Assembly: GCF_023380025.1 (NCBI RefSeq)
Contig: NZ_CP097253.1
Location: 1,054,001 to 1,118,000 of the forward strand
Source of the DNA: Sphingomonas glaciei
Lineage (GTDB): Bacteria; Pseudomonadota; Alphaproteobacteria; Sphingomonadales; Sphingomonadaceae
Reading direction: 5' to 3'
Length of the DNA stretch: 64,000 nt
The position numbers and the translations under genes are program-made. Shown here piece after piece: positions 16,649-24,851 of this stretch (its first letter is position 1; each line of letters begins with the position of its first letter). A model generated the notes under the pieces. It saw only the letters and a program-made list of their open reading frames with translations. It was not told the DNA's origin and searched no databases.

Positions 16649-18721
16649 CTACCATACGCGGACGCGCTGCTCTGGCGCCAGATAAAGCTTCTGGCCGGGC
16701 TGGACGTTGAACGCCCCGTACCAGGGGTCGAGGTTACGGACGACCGACACGCGCTGCTCCGAAGGACTGTGGGAGTCGGTGAGGAGGCGCTGGCGCGCGG
16801 CCGCCTCGCGATACTTGGCCCGCCACACCTGCGCCCAGCCGAGGTAGAAGCGCTGGGCGCCGGTGGTGCCGTCGATGCTCGGCGCCTCCGCTCCACCCAG
16901 CGAATGCTGGTAGGCATCGTAGGCGACCGTCAGGCCGGCAAGGTCGCCGATATTCTCGCCAAGCGTGAGCCGGCCGTTGACCTTGGCATCCGGGAACGGC
17001 TGATAGGCATCATATTGCGCCACCAGCCGGTCGGTCGCTGCCTTAAAGGCGGTCACGTCCGAAGGCGTCCACCAGTCCGCCAGACGGCCATTCTCGTCAT
17101 ATTTCGAGCCCTGGTCGTCGAAATGATGGCTGATCTCATGCCCGATGACCGCGCCGATGCCGCCATAGTTGAGCGCCGGATCGGCATTGGGATCGAAGAA
17201 CGGCGGCTGAAGGATGGCCGCCGGGAAGACGATCTCGCTCATCGAGAAATTGGCATAGGCGTTGATGGTCATCGGGGTCATGCCCCATTCCCAGCGATAG
17301 ATCGGCTTGCCCAACTTCTCGATATTGTACGCGTAATCGAACTGGTTCGCGCGCAGCGCATTGCCGAAAGCATCGTCGCGCGACACCTGCAGCCCACTCA
17401 TGTCGCGCCACTGGTCGGGATAGCCGATCTTGGTGGTGAAGTTGGCCAGCTTGGCGCGGGCACGCTGCTTGGTGGCGGGCGCCATCCAGGTCAGTCCGTC
17501 GATCCGCCGGCCCATCGCCTCGACCACATTCTTCACCAGCGCATCGGCCGCGGCCTTGGTTTCGGGCGGGAAGTATTTGGCGACGTAGAGCTTGCTGACG
17601 TCGTCCTGCAGCGCACCGGTGGTAAAGGACACCGCCCGCTTCCAGCGCACTTCCTGCTCGGGCGTGCCGTTCAGCGTCGTGCCGTAGAAAGCGAACTGCT
17701 CGCGGTCGACGGCCGACGGGAGAACCGACGCGAAGGCACTGAGCGAGCGGACCAGCAGCTGGTCCCGGAGCACGCCGAGCGGAGCGCGACCGAGAATCCT
17801 CGCCTCGCCGGTGATCGCGCTCGGCTGAGCGACGATGAGGTCGCTCACCCCATTGGCTCCGCTTTCGCGGATCATCCGCGCGAAATCGAAGCCGGGCGCA
17901 CTCTTGGCAAGCGCGGCGACGGTCATCTTGTTGTAGGTCTTGGTCGCGTCGCGGCTGTCGACCCGGGTCCAGTGCACCCTGGCGAGGTCGGTTTCGAAGG
18001 CGAGGATAGCCGTGGCCCGGGCGGCGGCATTGGGCTCACCCGCCAGCGTCAGCATGTTGGTCAGGTGCTGGAGATACTTGGCCCGGATGTCCGTGAGCTT
18101 GGCATCGTCCTTGAGGTAATAGTCGCGATCGGGAAGCCCGAGGCCGCTCTGCCCCAGCGACAGGATGTAGGTGTCGGGATTCTTATCGTCCTGCCCGACA
18201 TAGGCGCCAAACGGAGTGCGGACGCCGTTGCGGGCGGCCGCGGCGTACAGTGCGGGCAGTCCCCCGCGATTGTTGAGGGCCTTGATCTGGCCCAGCCAGG
18301 GCTCGATCGGCTTCATTCCCTTGGCGTCGATCGCGGCCTGGTCGGTGAAGCTGGCATAGACCGCGCCGATCCGGCTGTTCGAATCCTTGGCGGATTCCTC
18401 GATCAGCTCACGGGTACGCTGCTTGGAGATGTCGTCGAGCTTGGCGAACATGCCGTAGCCGCTCTTGTCGGCCGGAATCGGCGTGTCGCGCAGCCAGGTG
18501 CCATTGGCATATTCGAAGTAATTGTCGCCCGGCAGGACGCTGTTGTTCATCCCGCTGGTGTCGAAGCCATAGGTGCCAAGCTCGGGGCTCGGCCGGGACG
18601 GTGCGGGGGCGGCGTCAGCGACCGCAGGCGTCTCGCCCGCTGTGCTGTCGACCATTGCGGGGGTGGTGGCGCAACCGGCGAGGGCAGTGGTCGCGGCGAG
18701 AACAAGAAGAAGTCGCTTCAT
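16649..18721 (-). CDS. M13 family zinc metallopeptidase (neprilysin-like), lipoprotein
   Basis: A 690-residue exported peptidase. The N-terminus MKRLLLVLAATTALAGCATT carries a lipobox (LAGC). The catalytic domain has VIGHEISHHFDDQGSKYDENG with the HExxH zinc site, the upstream NAYANFSMSEIVFPAAILQPPF, and GENIGDLAGLTVAYDAY with the third zinc ligand Glu. The C-terminus ends YLAPEQRVRVW, a variant of the usual M13 CxVW end. It would degrade peptides in the periplasm. Length is normal. It lies between DUF2062 and cckA on the same strand, and cckA is translationally close (4 nt). Confidence 0.93.
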   Translation of the reverse strand: MKRLLLVLAATTALAGCATTPAMVDSTAGETPAVADAAPAPSRPSPELGTYGFDTSGMNNSVLPGDNYFEYANGTWLRDTPIPADKSGYGMFAKLDDISKQRTRELIEESAKDSNSRIGAVYASFTDQAAIDAKGMKPIEPWLGQIKALNNRGGLPALYAAAARNGVRTPFGAYVGQDDKNPDTYILSLGQSGLGLPDRDYYLKDDAKLTDIRAKYLQHLTNMLTLAGEPNAAARATAILAFETDLARVHWTRVDSRDATKTYNKMTVAALAKSAPGFDFARMIRESGANGVSDLIVAQPSAITGEARILGRAPLGVLRDQLLVRSLSAFASVLPSAVDREQFAFYGTTLNGTPEQEVRWKRAVSFTTGALQDDVSKLYVAKYFPPETKAAADALVKNVVEAMGRRIDGLTWMAPATKQRARAKLANFTTKIGYPDQWRDMSGLQVSRDDAFGNALRANQFDYAYNIEKLGKPIYRWEWGMTPMTINAYANFSMSEIVFPAAILQPPFFDPNADPALNYGGIGAVIGHEISHHFDDQGSKYDENGRLADWWTPSDVTAFKAATDRLVAQYDAYQPFPDAKVNGRLTLGENIGDLAGLTVAYDAYQHSLGGAEAPSIDGTTGAQRFYLGWAQVWRAKYREAAARQRLLTDSHSPSEQRVSVVRNLDPWYGAFNVQPGQKLYLAPEQRVRVW

Positions 18722-18741
18722 GGAGTTACGCTACTTTCCGG

Positions 18742-19314
18742 TCAGTGGATGTGTTGGAATAATTCAGGCCGCACGCGCCTGCGCCACTTGCGGCTGACCC
18801 ACCAGCGCCAGACGACGATCGACACTGCATAGCCGACCAACGCACTGACCAGTGCGATCAGGAACAGGCCGGTAATCATTGCCGGGGCGGCGTCGGACAG
18901 CAGCCATTCGAGCCAGCGCCTGGCCCCCGCGCCGCTCGAGTAGAGCGCCTGAAAGGCTGCGAGGTCAGCGTGGAAGCCGAGCTTGTTGCCCAGCGCGATC
19001 GCCGCGATCAGGAAGAGGGGCGTGGTCGCGGGATTGGACAGGAAGGTCATCGCCGCGGCGATCGGAATATTGGCTCGCAGCGGGATCGAAAGCAGCGCCG
19101 CGCCGACGATCTGCAGCCCCGGGATCATCAGGAAGATCCCGACGAAAAGGCCACCGGCGACCCCGCGCGGCACCGAGCGGCGGGTGAAGCGCCACAGGTC
19201 CGACCGGCGGATGCTCTTGCCGAACGGCTTCAGCCAGCGGCTTTCCAGCACTTCCTCGCGGCTCGGCGTGGCCTTGTCGGCCAGGCGGCGGAAGAAGCCG
19301 GGGCGGCTAGCCAC
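18742..19314 (-). CDS. DUF2062 membrane protein
   Basis: A 190-residue integral membrane protein. DUF2062 hallmarks are present: SVPRGVAGGLFVGIFLMIPG near residues 47-66, then AALLSIPLRANIPIAAAMTF followed by LSNPATTPLF. Three to four transmembrane helices are apparent, with the last at about 145-170 (ITGLFLIALVSALVGYAVSI). The ends are basic and probably cytoplasmic. The function of the family is not established. It sits 23 nt after smpB and 20 nt before the M13 gene, so the four genes likely share transcripts. Confidence 0.85.
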   Translation of the reverse strand: MASRPGFFRRLADKATPSREEVLESRWLKPFGKSIRRSDLWRFTRRSVPRGVAGGLFVGIFLMIPGLQIVGAALLSIPLRANIPIAAAMTFLSNPATTPLFLIAAIALGNKLGFHADLAAFQALYSSGAGARRWLEWLLSDAAPAMITGLFLIALVSALVGYAVSIVVWRWWVSRKWRRRVRPELFQHIH

Positions 19315-19337
19315 GATCGTCGTCGGCCGCGCGGCGC

Positions 19338-19826
19338 TCAGCCATTCGACTTCAGCAGGCGCTGCTGCTCCCGCTTCCAGTCGCGTTCCTTGATCGTCTC
19401 GCGCTTGTCGTGGACCTTCTTGCCGCGAGCCAGGGCCAGCTCGACCTTGGCCTTGCCCTTGCCGTTGAAATAGATCGACAGGGGCACCAGCGTCAGGCCC
19501 TGCCGGTTGATCGCGCCCATCAGCCGGCCGATCTCGCGCTTCTTGAGCAGCAGCCGGCGCTTGCGGCGCGGCTCGTGGTTCATCCAGCTGCCGTTCTTAT
19601 ATTCGGGGATGTGGCTGTTGATTAGCACCACTTCCTCGCCTTCGACGGTGGCATAGCTTTCCGCGATCGAGCCTTCGCCGTTGCGCAGCGCCTTCACTTC
19701 GGTGCCCTGAAGCGCGATGCCCGCTTCGAACCTTTCCTCCACGAAATAATCGAACCGGACGCGGCGGTTGTCGGCCACGACCTTCTGCTTGTCGAATTCT
19801 GGTGAGGGCGGGGCAAATTTGGGCAT
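19338..19826 (-). CDS. smpB: SsrA-binding protein SmpB
   Basis: A 162-residue tmRNA-binding protein. Core motifs are [73 protein letters not shown] and the basic C-terminal tail [20 protein letters not shown]. It loads tmRNA on stalled ribosomes. The ATG at 19826 ([11 protein letters not shown]) is chosen; a longer upstream frame crosses the presumed promoter. The gene heads the smpB-DUF2062-M13-cckA series. tmRNA itself is not in the window. Confidence 0.95.
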   Translation of the reverse strand: MPKFAPPSPEFDKQKVVADNRRVRFDYFVEERFEAGIALQGTEVKALRNGEGSIAESYATVEGEEVVLINSHIPEYKNGSWMNHEPRRKRRLLLKKREIGRLMGAINRQGLTLVPLSIYFNGKGKAKVELALARGKKVHDKRETIKERDWKREQQRLLKSNG

Positions 19827-19896
19827 GGGGCTTTCCCGACAGCACTTAGGGGCTGCACCCCCCGGGCGGAAGCCACCGCTTCGCAAAAGAGTCGGG

Positions 19897-19913
19897 TTAA
19901 TTGACAGATAACC
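19897..19913. promoter_or_regulatory. Possible CtrA-type box upstream of smpB
   Basis: TTAA (19897-19900), a 7-nt spacer, then ATAACC (19908-19913) matches the CtrA consensus TTAA-N7-TTAAC with one mismatch. It is 71-87 bp upstream of the smpB start and 59-75 bp upstream of the divergent gene at 19972. This is a short degenerate motif, so the call is tentative. Confidence 0.3.
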
Positions 19914-19971
19914 ATCAGCCTTAACGCGAAAAGCGCGGAACACGGCCATTGGCACGGCCGTTGCTTAACCA

Positions 19972-20340
19972 ATGGCTATGGATGTGAAGGGTTTCGCGCG
20001 GCGTGCCGGCCGTCTGTTCGTCATCCGGACGCGCTGGGAGGCGTGGGCGGTGACCTGGGCGATCGCTTTGGGTGCGGCCGAACGCGGCAAATATTACCTC
20101 GGCCTCTATCCGGGCGTGCTCGGCTGGACCTTCTTCGTGATCTGCTGCGCGGTGGTGTTCGTCGCCGGCGCGAAACTGCTCGACGCGACCCGGCATGAGG
20201 CCGCGGCGAGCCGCCCCCCGCGCAAGCTGGTCCCGGCCACCGGCCCGCTTCGGCGCCAGCGTCCGCTCAGTCGTAGTCGACCCAGAGGGTTCCGTCCGGG
20301 CGACGATTCAAGGTTACGGTCCGCACATCGCAAATATTGA
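19972..20340 (+). CDS. Small membrane protein of unknown function
   Basis: A 122-residue protein that I do not recognise. The N-terminal ~20 residues are basic (MAMDVKGFARRAGRLFVIRT). Two hydrophobic segments follow at about 25-42 (AWAVTWAIALGAAERG is only moderately hydrophobic) and about 47-66 (VLGWTFFVICCAVVFVAGA). The C-terminal third is basic and Arg/Pro/Ser-rich. The last 74 nt overlap, tail to tail, the coding region of the opposite-strand gene at 20267-20590, so the end of this protein may be poorly conserved. A second in-frame ATG at 19978 is an equally possible start. Confidence 0.6.
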   Translation: MAMDVKGFARRAGRLFVIRTRWEAWAVTWAIALGAAERGKYYLGLYPGVLGWTFFVICCAVVFVAGAKLLDATRHEAAASRPPRKLVPATGPLRRQRPLSRSRPRGFRPGDDSRLRSAHRKY

Positions 20341-20590
20341 CCGACGGCCAGACGATGTCCGAGCCGGCGATGCGGGCCCGCAGGTCGAACGCGCACAGAT
20401 CGCCTCCCGGCGATGGAAGCGACAGGCGCGCCCGGGCAGGCACTCCAGCACCGCCGAGGGAGCGCCACGTGGCACTCCCGTCAGCCGGGCGGATCGACAA
20501 TGCTTCGATAAGGGTCCCGGTCCCGTTCACCAGCACGAAGGGGCCGGGGGCACCGAGGGCGGCGAGAAGCAGGAGGTAAGCTCCGACCAT
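20267..20590 (-). CDS. Small exported protein of unknown function
   Basis: A 107-residue protein with an N-terminal hydrophobic stretch (MVGAYLLLLAALGAPGPFVL) that looks like a signal peptide or anchor. The rest is beta-rich: TGTLIEALSIRP, GDLCAFDLRARIAGSD, VNICDVRTVTLNRR, GTLWVDYD. Two Cys may form a disulfide. I do not recognise a family. It overlaps the end of the plus-strand gene at 19972-20340 by 74 nt. Confidence 0.6.
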   Translation of the reverse strand: MVGAYLLLLAALGAPGPFVLVNGTGTLIEALSIRPADGSATWRSLGGAGVPARARLSLPSPGGDLCAFDLRARIAGSDIVWPSVNICDVRTVTLNRRPDGTLWVDYD

Positions 20591-20628
20591 GTCTCCTTAT
20601 AGCAGAAGGAGGCCATGGCCGCGAGCGG

Positions 20629-20874
20629 TCAGGCTGCGCGGCTGAGCCCGCCCGTCCCGTGGCGGAACAACGGCGCGGCGGCGCTGCGCGAGTAGCTTTC
20701 CGACAAGGGCAAGGCGGTGCCACAGAAGCCGCATTCGGCCAGCATGCGGCCGATCAGCCAGTGCGTGCGTCCGCAGCCGGGGCAATGATTGACGGCATTC
20801 TCCCGGTAGACGGCATGGTAGCCACGGACCGAGGGATTGTAGTTCCGGGTGGTCGTGATGCTCGAAGTCAGCAT
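20629..20874 (-). CDS. Small zinc-ribbon protein
   Basis: An 81-residue protein with two Cys pairs, CPGCG and CGFCG, separated by about 17 residues (RTHWLIGRMLAE). This spacing suits a zinc-ribbon fold. The N-terminus MLTSSITTTRNYNPSVRGYH and the Ser/Arg-rich C-terminus look unstructured. The ATG at 20874 is preferred to an upstream in-frame ATG at 20985 because AGGAGCGGGG lies just before it and the longer N-terminus is unlike coding sequence. Function is unknown; nucleic-acid or protein contacts are the usual roles of such ribbons. Confidence 0.65.
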   Translation of the reverse strand: MLTSSITTTRNYNPSVRGYHAVYRENAVNHCPGCGRTHWLIGRMLAECGFCGTALPLSESYSRSAAAPLFRHGTGGLSRAA

Positions 20875-21005
20875 GGGCTGTCCCCCGCTCCTAAAATTTA
20901 GTTCAAATGCGTAACGAGCGCCGAGTCGTTCGGTTTCAGCGATGATCTGCTTTCGCCCGGGCCCTGTCACCCATTTGCAACGCAATGTGCCGAGGCGGGA
21001 CGGGT

Positions 21006-21028
21006 GTGGATATTAACCTTTTATCCAC
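21006..21028. promoter_or_regulatory. Inverted repeat resembling two DnaA boxes
   Basis: GTGGATA (21006-21012) and TATCCAC (21022-21028) are perfect inverted repeats 9 bp apart, centred on a TTAA-containing AT-rich spacer. The flanking 9-mers TGTGGATAT (21005-21013) and TTATCCACC (21021-21029) each match the DnaA box at 8 of 9 positions. It lies between the divergent zinc-ribbon gene and the gene at 21089. Confidence 0.4.
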
Positions 21029-21088
21029 CAATGAGGCGCAACTTTCCGGAAATTGCGCCGCCTGTCCCTTGTAGTGGAGCCCGGAAGA

Positions 21089-21241
21089 ATGGAGTCGAAC
21101 CAGCGCTATTATGCCCGGCGGGCAGCGGAAGAACGAACCGCCGCAAGTCGCGCTATCACCGCTGCGGCGCGGGAGTGGCATGCCCAGCTCGCCCTGCAAT
21201 TCGCCGTCAGGGCCGCCGAAAGCGTCGCCGCCGCGGCCTGA
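21089..21241 (+). CDS. Small Ala/Arg-rich helical protein
   Basis: A 50-residue protein that starts MESNQRYYARRAAEERTAAS and continues as an amphipathic helix (RAITAAAREWHAQLALQF). It ends AESVAAAA. The ATG at 21089 has GGAAG directly upstream; an earlier in-frame ATG at 21053 is less likely. Short proteins beginning MESNQRYYARRA occur in sphingomonads, to my recollection, always without known function. No Cys, signal or membrane segment. Confidence 0.6.
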   Translation: MESNQRYYARRAAEERTAASRAITAAAREWHAQLALQFAVRAAESVAAAA

Positions 21242-21298
21242 GGGCGCCGGTTCCCGTCAGCTTGGCAAAGCCCTCGCCGGTCTGACATAGTCTGCTCC

Positions 21299-21673
21299 AT
21301 GTTGAACCTGTTTCTCGCCGCCGCCGCAGCGCTGCAGCCAGCGGCCGCTCCGGCACCGCTGATGATTTTCTTCGACAGCGGCGGAAAGGACATTCGCCGC
21401 GAATGGGAGCCGGTCCTCGACGAGGCGGCGAAGGCGGCAGCGGGCGTGACCCGGCTGCGCATCATCGGTCATAGCGATCGCCCCGGCAGCCCTGCCGTCA
21501 ACCGCCGCTTCGCGCTTCAGCGCGCTCAGGTGGTTGCCGACGCCCTCGTCGCGCGCGGTGTGCAGCGATCGGTCCTGCTGATCGAGACGCAGGGCGAAGA
21601 CTCCCCCTTCATCCCTACCCCCGACAACGTCCGCGAAATCCAGAACCGGCGGGTCGATATCCGCCCGGAGTAA
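21299..21673 (+). CDS. OmpA-like domain protein, exported
   Basis: A 124-residue protein consisting of a short signal-like N-terminus (MLNLFLAAAAALQPAAAPA) and one OmpA/MotB-type peptidoglycan-binding domain. Recognisable parts are LMIFFDSGG, RLRIIGHSDRPGS (the TDRxGS-type motif), NRRFALQRAQVVADALVARG and the C-terminal EIQNRRVDIRPE. It probably sits in the periplasm bound to peptidoglycan. No barrel domain is fused. It is 60 bp upstream of the monooxygenase on the same strand, but I see no functional link. Confidence 0.82.
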   Translation: MLNLFLAAAAALQPAAAPAPLMIFFDSGGKDIRREWEPVLDEAAKAAAGVTRLRIIGHSDRPGSPAVNRRFALQRAQVVADALVARGVQRSVLLIETQGEDSPFIPTPDNVREIQNRRVDIRPE

Positions 21674-21733
21674 GACGCCCGTCGCCCAGAAGCGACTTGC
21701 CTGATCCCTGTTGGCGGCCGAAGCACGCAGGCG

Positions 21734-23251
21734 ATGATCGAGCATCACAACGGAAAGCGCAAAGATCACGTCGACGTGCTGGTCGTCGGTGCGGGTCTGT
21801 CCGGCATCGGCGCCGCCTGGCACCTGCAGGCCTACTGCCCGAAGCGAAGCGTCGCGATCGTCGAAGCGCGGGATGCGATCGGCGGGACCTGGGACCTGTT
21901 CCGCTATCCCGGCCTGCGCTCCGACAGCGACATGTATACGCTCGGATACAGCTTCGAGCCGTGGACCGGAGACAAGGCGATCGCCGATGGCGCGACCATC
22001 CTCGCCTACGTCAATCGGGTGGCGGACAAATATGGCATCCGCCGGAAAATCCGCTTCGGCCACAGACTGGTCGCTGCCGATTTCGACAGCACGGCGGCCC
22101 GCTGGACGGTCACGCTCGAGACCCCTGGCGGCGAACGCCGAATGACGTGCCGCTGGCTGCACATGGGCACCGGCTATTATGACTACGACCAGGCTCATCT
22201 CCCCGATTTCGCGGGCGCCGACAACTTTGCCGGCGAGTATTTTCATGCCCAGTTCTGGCCGCAAGACCTTGAGCTTGCAGGCCGGAAGGTGGTGGTGATC
22301 GGAAGCGGAGCGACGGCGGTGACGATCGTTCCGGAACTCGCCAACCGAGGCGCAGCGCACGTCACCATGCTGCAGCGCTCGCCGACCTACATGGTCAGCC
22401 ACCCCTCGGTCGACAAAGCGGCCAACCGCCTCCGCCGACTCCTTGGCGACCGCCTCGCCCACGGCATTATCCGCACTCGCAACGTGCTGCTGCAGCAGGC
22501 CTTTTATCAGCTGGCGAGGAAGCGGCCCGCTTTCACGAGACGCCTTCTACGCAAGGGCCTGCTCCGGGAACTTCCAGCCGACTACGAGGTCGATACCCAC
22601 TTCAACCCGTCCTACAATCCATGGGATCAGCGGCTGTGCCTGGTGCCCGATTCCGACCTGTTCGAAGGAATAAGCGGCGGGAAGGTGTCGGTGGTGACCG
22701 ATCACGTCGATCGCTTCGTCGCGGAGGGCATCCGGCTGAAGAGCGGACGATTGCTGGAGGCCGACGTGATCGTGGCGGCGACTGGCCTCAAGGTGCGGCT
22801 GCTGGCCGATGCGCGGTTCAGCATCGACGGCGTGCAGCGCAAGCTGGGCGGCGCCATGACCTACAAGGGCATGATGTTCGGCGGAGTACCGAACCTTAGC
22901 TACAGCTTCGGCTACACTAATGCGTCGTGGACGCTGAAGGCCGACTTGTCGTCCTACTATCTGTGCCGGCTGCTCAACCGCCTCGCCGCGAAGCGGCAGA
23001 CGATTGCGGTGCCAGAGCCCGATCCGCAGGTACAGGCGGTCAATTTCCTCGATTTCACCTCGGGCTACCTGCAGCGCGCCACGGCGGTGCTTCCGGTCCA
23101 GGGCGACCGCGGGCCATGGAAGCTTTATCAGAACTACGCGCTCGACCTCGCGGCCCTGAAATATGGCCGGGTCTACGACGGGGTCATGCTGTTTTCCGGA
23201 CAGGCCGAGCGCCTGCCGCCCTCCCCAACCCTGACCCGGAGAATGACATGA
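21734..23251 (+). CDS. FAD-dependent Baeyer-Villiger-type monooxygenase
   Basis: A 505-residue flavoprotein. The FAD-binding GAGLSGIGAAWHL is near residues 17-29 and the NADPH-binding GSGATAV is near residue 190. Between them lies FAGEYFHAQFWP, which matches the class B monooxygenase fingerprint FxGxxxHxxxWP of Baeyer-Villiger enzymes. GTWDLFRYPGLRSDSDMYTLGYSF is also typical. Such enzymes insert oxygen next to a carbonyl group or oxidise heteroatoms using NADPH and O2. It overlaps the following hydrolase gene by ATGA. Together they could oxidise a ketone to an ester and then hydrolyse it (inference). Confidence 0.9.
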   Translation: MIEHHNGKRKDHVDVLVVGAGLSGIGAAWHLQAYCPKRSVAIVEARDAIGGTWDLFRYPGLRSDSDMYTLGYSFEPWTGDKAIADGATILAYVNRVADKYGIRRKIRFGHRLVAADFDSTAARWTVTLETPGGERRMTCRWLHMGTGYYDYDQAHLPDFAGADNFAGEYFHAQFWPQDLELAGRKVVVIGSGATAVTIVPELANRGAAHVTMLQRSPTYMVSHPSVDKAANRLRRLLGDRLAHGIIRTRNVLLQQAFYQLARKRPAFTRRLLRKGLLRELPADYEVDTHFNPSYNPWDQRLCLVPDSDLFEGISGGKVSVVTDHVDRFVAEGIRLKSGRLLEADVIVAATGLKVRLLADARFSIDGVQRKLGGAMTYKGMMFGGVPNLSYSFGYTNASWTLKADLSSYYLCRLLNRLAAKRQTIAVPEPDPQVQAVNFLDFTSGYLQRATAVLPVQGDRGPWKLYQNYALDLAALKYGRVYDGVMLFSGQAERLPPSPTLTRRMT

Positions 23252-24183
23252 GAAAATGGGTGATCGCGGGGGCGTCGCTGGCGGCGGGCCTTGCCGGTGC
23301 CGGGCTGTTCAGTACCGGCATGGCCCGGCGGGCGGAGAAGCGGGTGCCGATGGACGGTCGGCTGGTCCAGGCCGGCGGCACGTTGCTTCATGTCACCGAG
23401 CAGGGCGACGGACCGCCGCTGCTGCTGATCCATGGCCTCGGCGCCCAGTTGCGCAGCTTTGCGGGGGAAATGGTCGACGAGCTTGCCCTCGACCATCGCG
23501 TGATCAGGGTCGACCGGCCGGGGTCGGGCTATTCGCCGCCCCTGCCCTCCCGCTCGCAGCATCTCGCCCATCAGGCCGAAGCCATCGCCGCGCTGATCGA
23601 TGAACTAGGCCTGGAGAGGCCGTGGCTGGTCGGCCATTCGCTCGGCGGCGCGCTCAGCCTGCATGTCGGCGAGCGCTTTCCCGACAAGGTCGCGGGTCTT
23701 GCGCTGATCGCCCCGGCGACCCAGCCGGTGGTCGAGGTGCCGGATGTCTTTCGCGGACTGCTGGTTCCGCTGCCGATCGTCGGCCTCGTTTCGCGAACGC
23801 TCGCCGTCCCGCTCGGCATGGCGAGCCGCGCCAAGGTATTGAAGGAAGTGTTCAAGCCCGAGCCGGTGCCGGACGACTATCTGACTGCCGGAGGCGGAGC
23901 GCTGGCGCTGCGGCCCGGCAGCATCGAGGCGGCCTGCGGTGACCTGCAACTTGCCCAGCAAGGCGCCAGGGAGATGGTCGGGCGTTACGCCGCCATGACC
24001 CTCCAGGTGCGCATCCTCTACGGCTGCGGGGACAATCTGCTCGACTATCGCCTGCACGGCGGCGCAACGGCCGATGCGATCCCGGGTGCGACGCTGACGC
24101 TGGTCGAGGGCGGGCACATGCTGCCCTTCACGCAGCCGCTGGAGACTGCGCGGTGGGTGCGATCGGTCACGCGGCGAGGTTGA
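23248..24183 (+). CDS. Alpha/beta hydrolase coupled to the monooxygenase
   Basis: A 311-residue hydrolase whose N-terminus (MRKWVIAGASLAAGLAGAGLF) forms a membrane anchor or signal. The hydrolase fold shows LLLIHGLGAQLRSF (oxyanion hole), VIRVDRPGSGYS, the nucleophile elbow VGHSLGGAL and a late EGGHMLPF with the catalytic His. It resembles epoxide-hydrolase/haloperoxidase-like esterases. The start overlaps the monooxygenase stop (ATGA), so expression is coupled. An esterase acting on the monooxygenase product is the natural guess. Confidence 0.85.
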   Translation: MRKWVIAGASLAAGLAGAGLFSTGMARRAEKRVPMDGRLVQAGGTLLHVTEQGDGPPLLLIHGLGAQLRSFAGEMVDELALDHRVIRVDRPGSGYSPPLPSRSQHLAHQAEAIAALIDELGLERPWLVGHSLGGALSLHVGERFPDKVAGLALIAPATQPVVEVPDVFRGLLVPLPIVGLVSRTLAVPLGMASRAKVLKEVFKPEPVPDDYLTAGGGALALRPGSIEAACGDLQLAQQGAREMVGRYAAMTLQVRILYGCGDNLLDYRLHGGATADAIPGATLTLVEGGHMLPFTQPLETARWVRSVTRRG

Positions 24184-24205
24184 AGGTGGAGGGCAATCGC
24201 GCCAC

Positions 24206-24793
24206 ATGGGCCTCATGCTGATCACCACCGAGCTGACGCCCAACCCGTCGACCCGCAAGTTCCTGCCGGGCACCACCGTCATGGAAGCGGGCAGCCGCGA
24301 CTTTCCCGATGCCGCCAGCGCCGAAGCGAGCCCGCTCGCCGAGGCCCTGTTCGCGACCGGCGACGTCGAGGGAGTGTTCTTCGGCCGCGACTTTGTGTCG
24401 GTCACCGCCGCGCCTGACATCGACTGGGCCGGGCTCGAGATCGACGTGGTGCAGATCCTGCTCGATCACTTCGTCTCGGGCGCGCCGCTGTTCCGGGCCG
24501 GGAGCGCGGGCGGCATCCACGTCGCGGCGGACGAGGACGCCAGCTACGACGAGGATCCGGCCGATGCCGAGATCGTGGCGCAGATCAAGGAACTGCTCGA
24601 GACCCGGGTCCGCCCCGCGGTCGCCCAGGACGGCGGCGACATCGTCTATCGCGGCTACAAGGCCGGCACGCTGTTCCTGGCGATGCAGGGCGCCTGCGCT
24701 GGCTGCCCGAGCTCGGCGGTGACGCTGAAGCGCGGGGTCGAGAACCTCATTCGTCACTACGTGCCCGAAGTGGAAATCGTCGAGGCGGTCTAG
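24206..24793 (+). CDS. nfuA: NifU-type Fe-S cluster scaffold protein NfuA
   Basis: A 195-residue protein with an N-terminal Nfu domain (ITTELTPNPSTRKFLPG, GVFFGRDFVSVT) and a C-terminal NifU-like domain (about 115-190). The latter holds RPAVAQDGGDIVYRGY and the cluster-binding CxxC in MQGACAGCPSS. Nfu proteins carry 4Fe-4S clusters to target enzymes. It is 22 nt after the hydrolase gene and 58 nt before the thiolase; a ferredoxin also lies in the same series. Confidence 0.93.
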   Translation: MGLMLITTELTPNPSTRKFLPGTTVMEAGSRDFPDAASAEASPLAEALFATGDVEGVFFGRDFVSVTAAPDIDWAGLEIDVVQILLDHFVSGAPLFRAGSAGGIHVAADEDASYDEDPADAEIVAQIKELLETRVRPAVAQDGGDIVYRGYKAGTLFLAMQGACAGCPSSAVTLKRGVENLIRHYVPEVEIVEAV

Positions 24794-24851
24794 GACTTTC
24801 ACCTGCAGCCACACGGTGGCTAGAACAGCCTTTCACTTCCGGAGCCTGTCC

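Noticed and set aside
16645..16917. N-terminal extension of cckA to a further upstream start
   Set aside because: The extra 91 residues are the antisense-frame shadow of the M13 coding sequence, rich in Arg, Ser and Pro. The ATG at 16644 follows the M13 stop directly and is followed by two good transmembrane helices.
16325..18832. An 835-codon open frame on the plus strand
   Set aside because: It is antisense to the M13 peptidase and the start of cckA, both recognised by catalytic motifs. No protein-like features.
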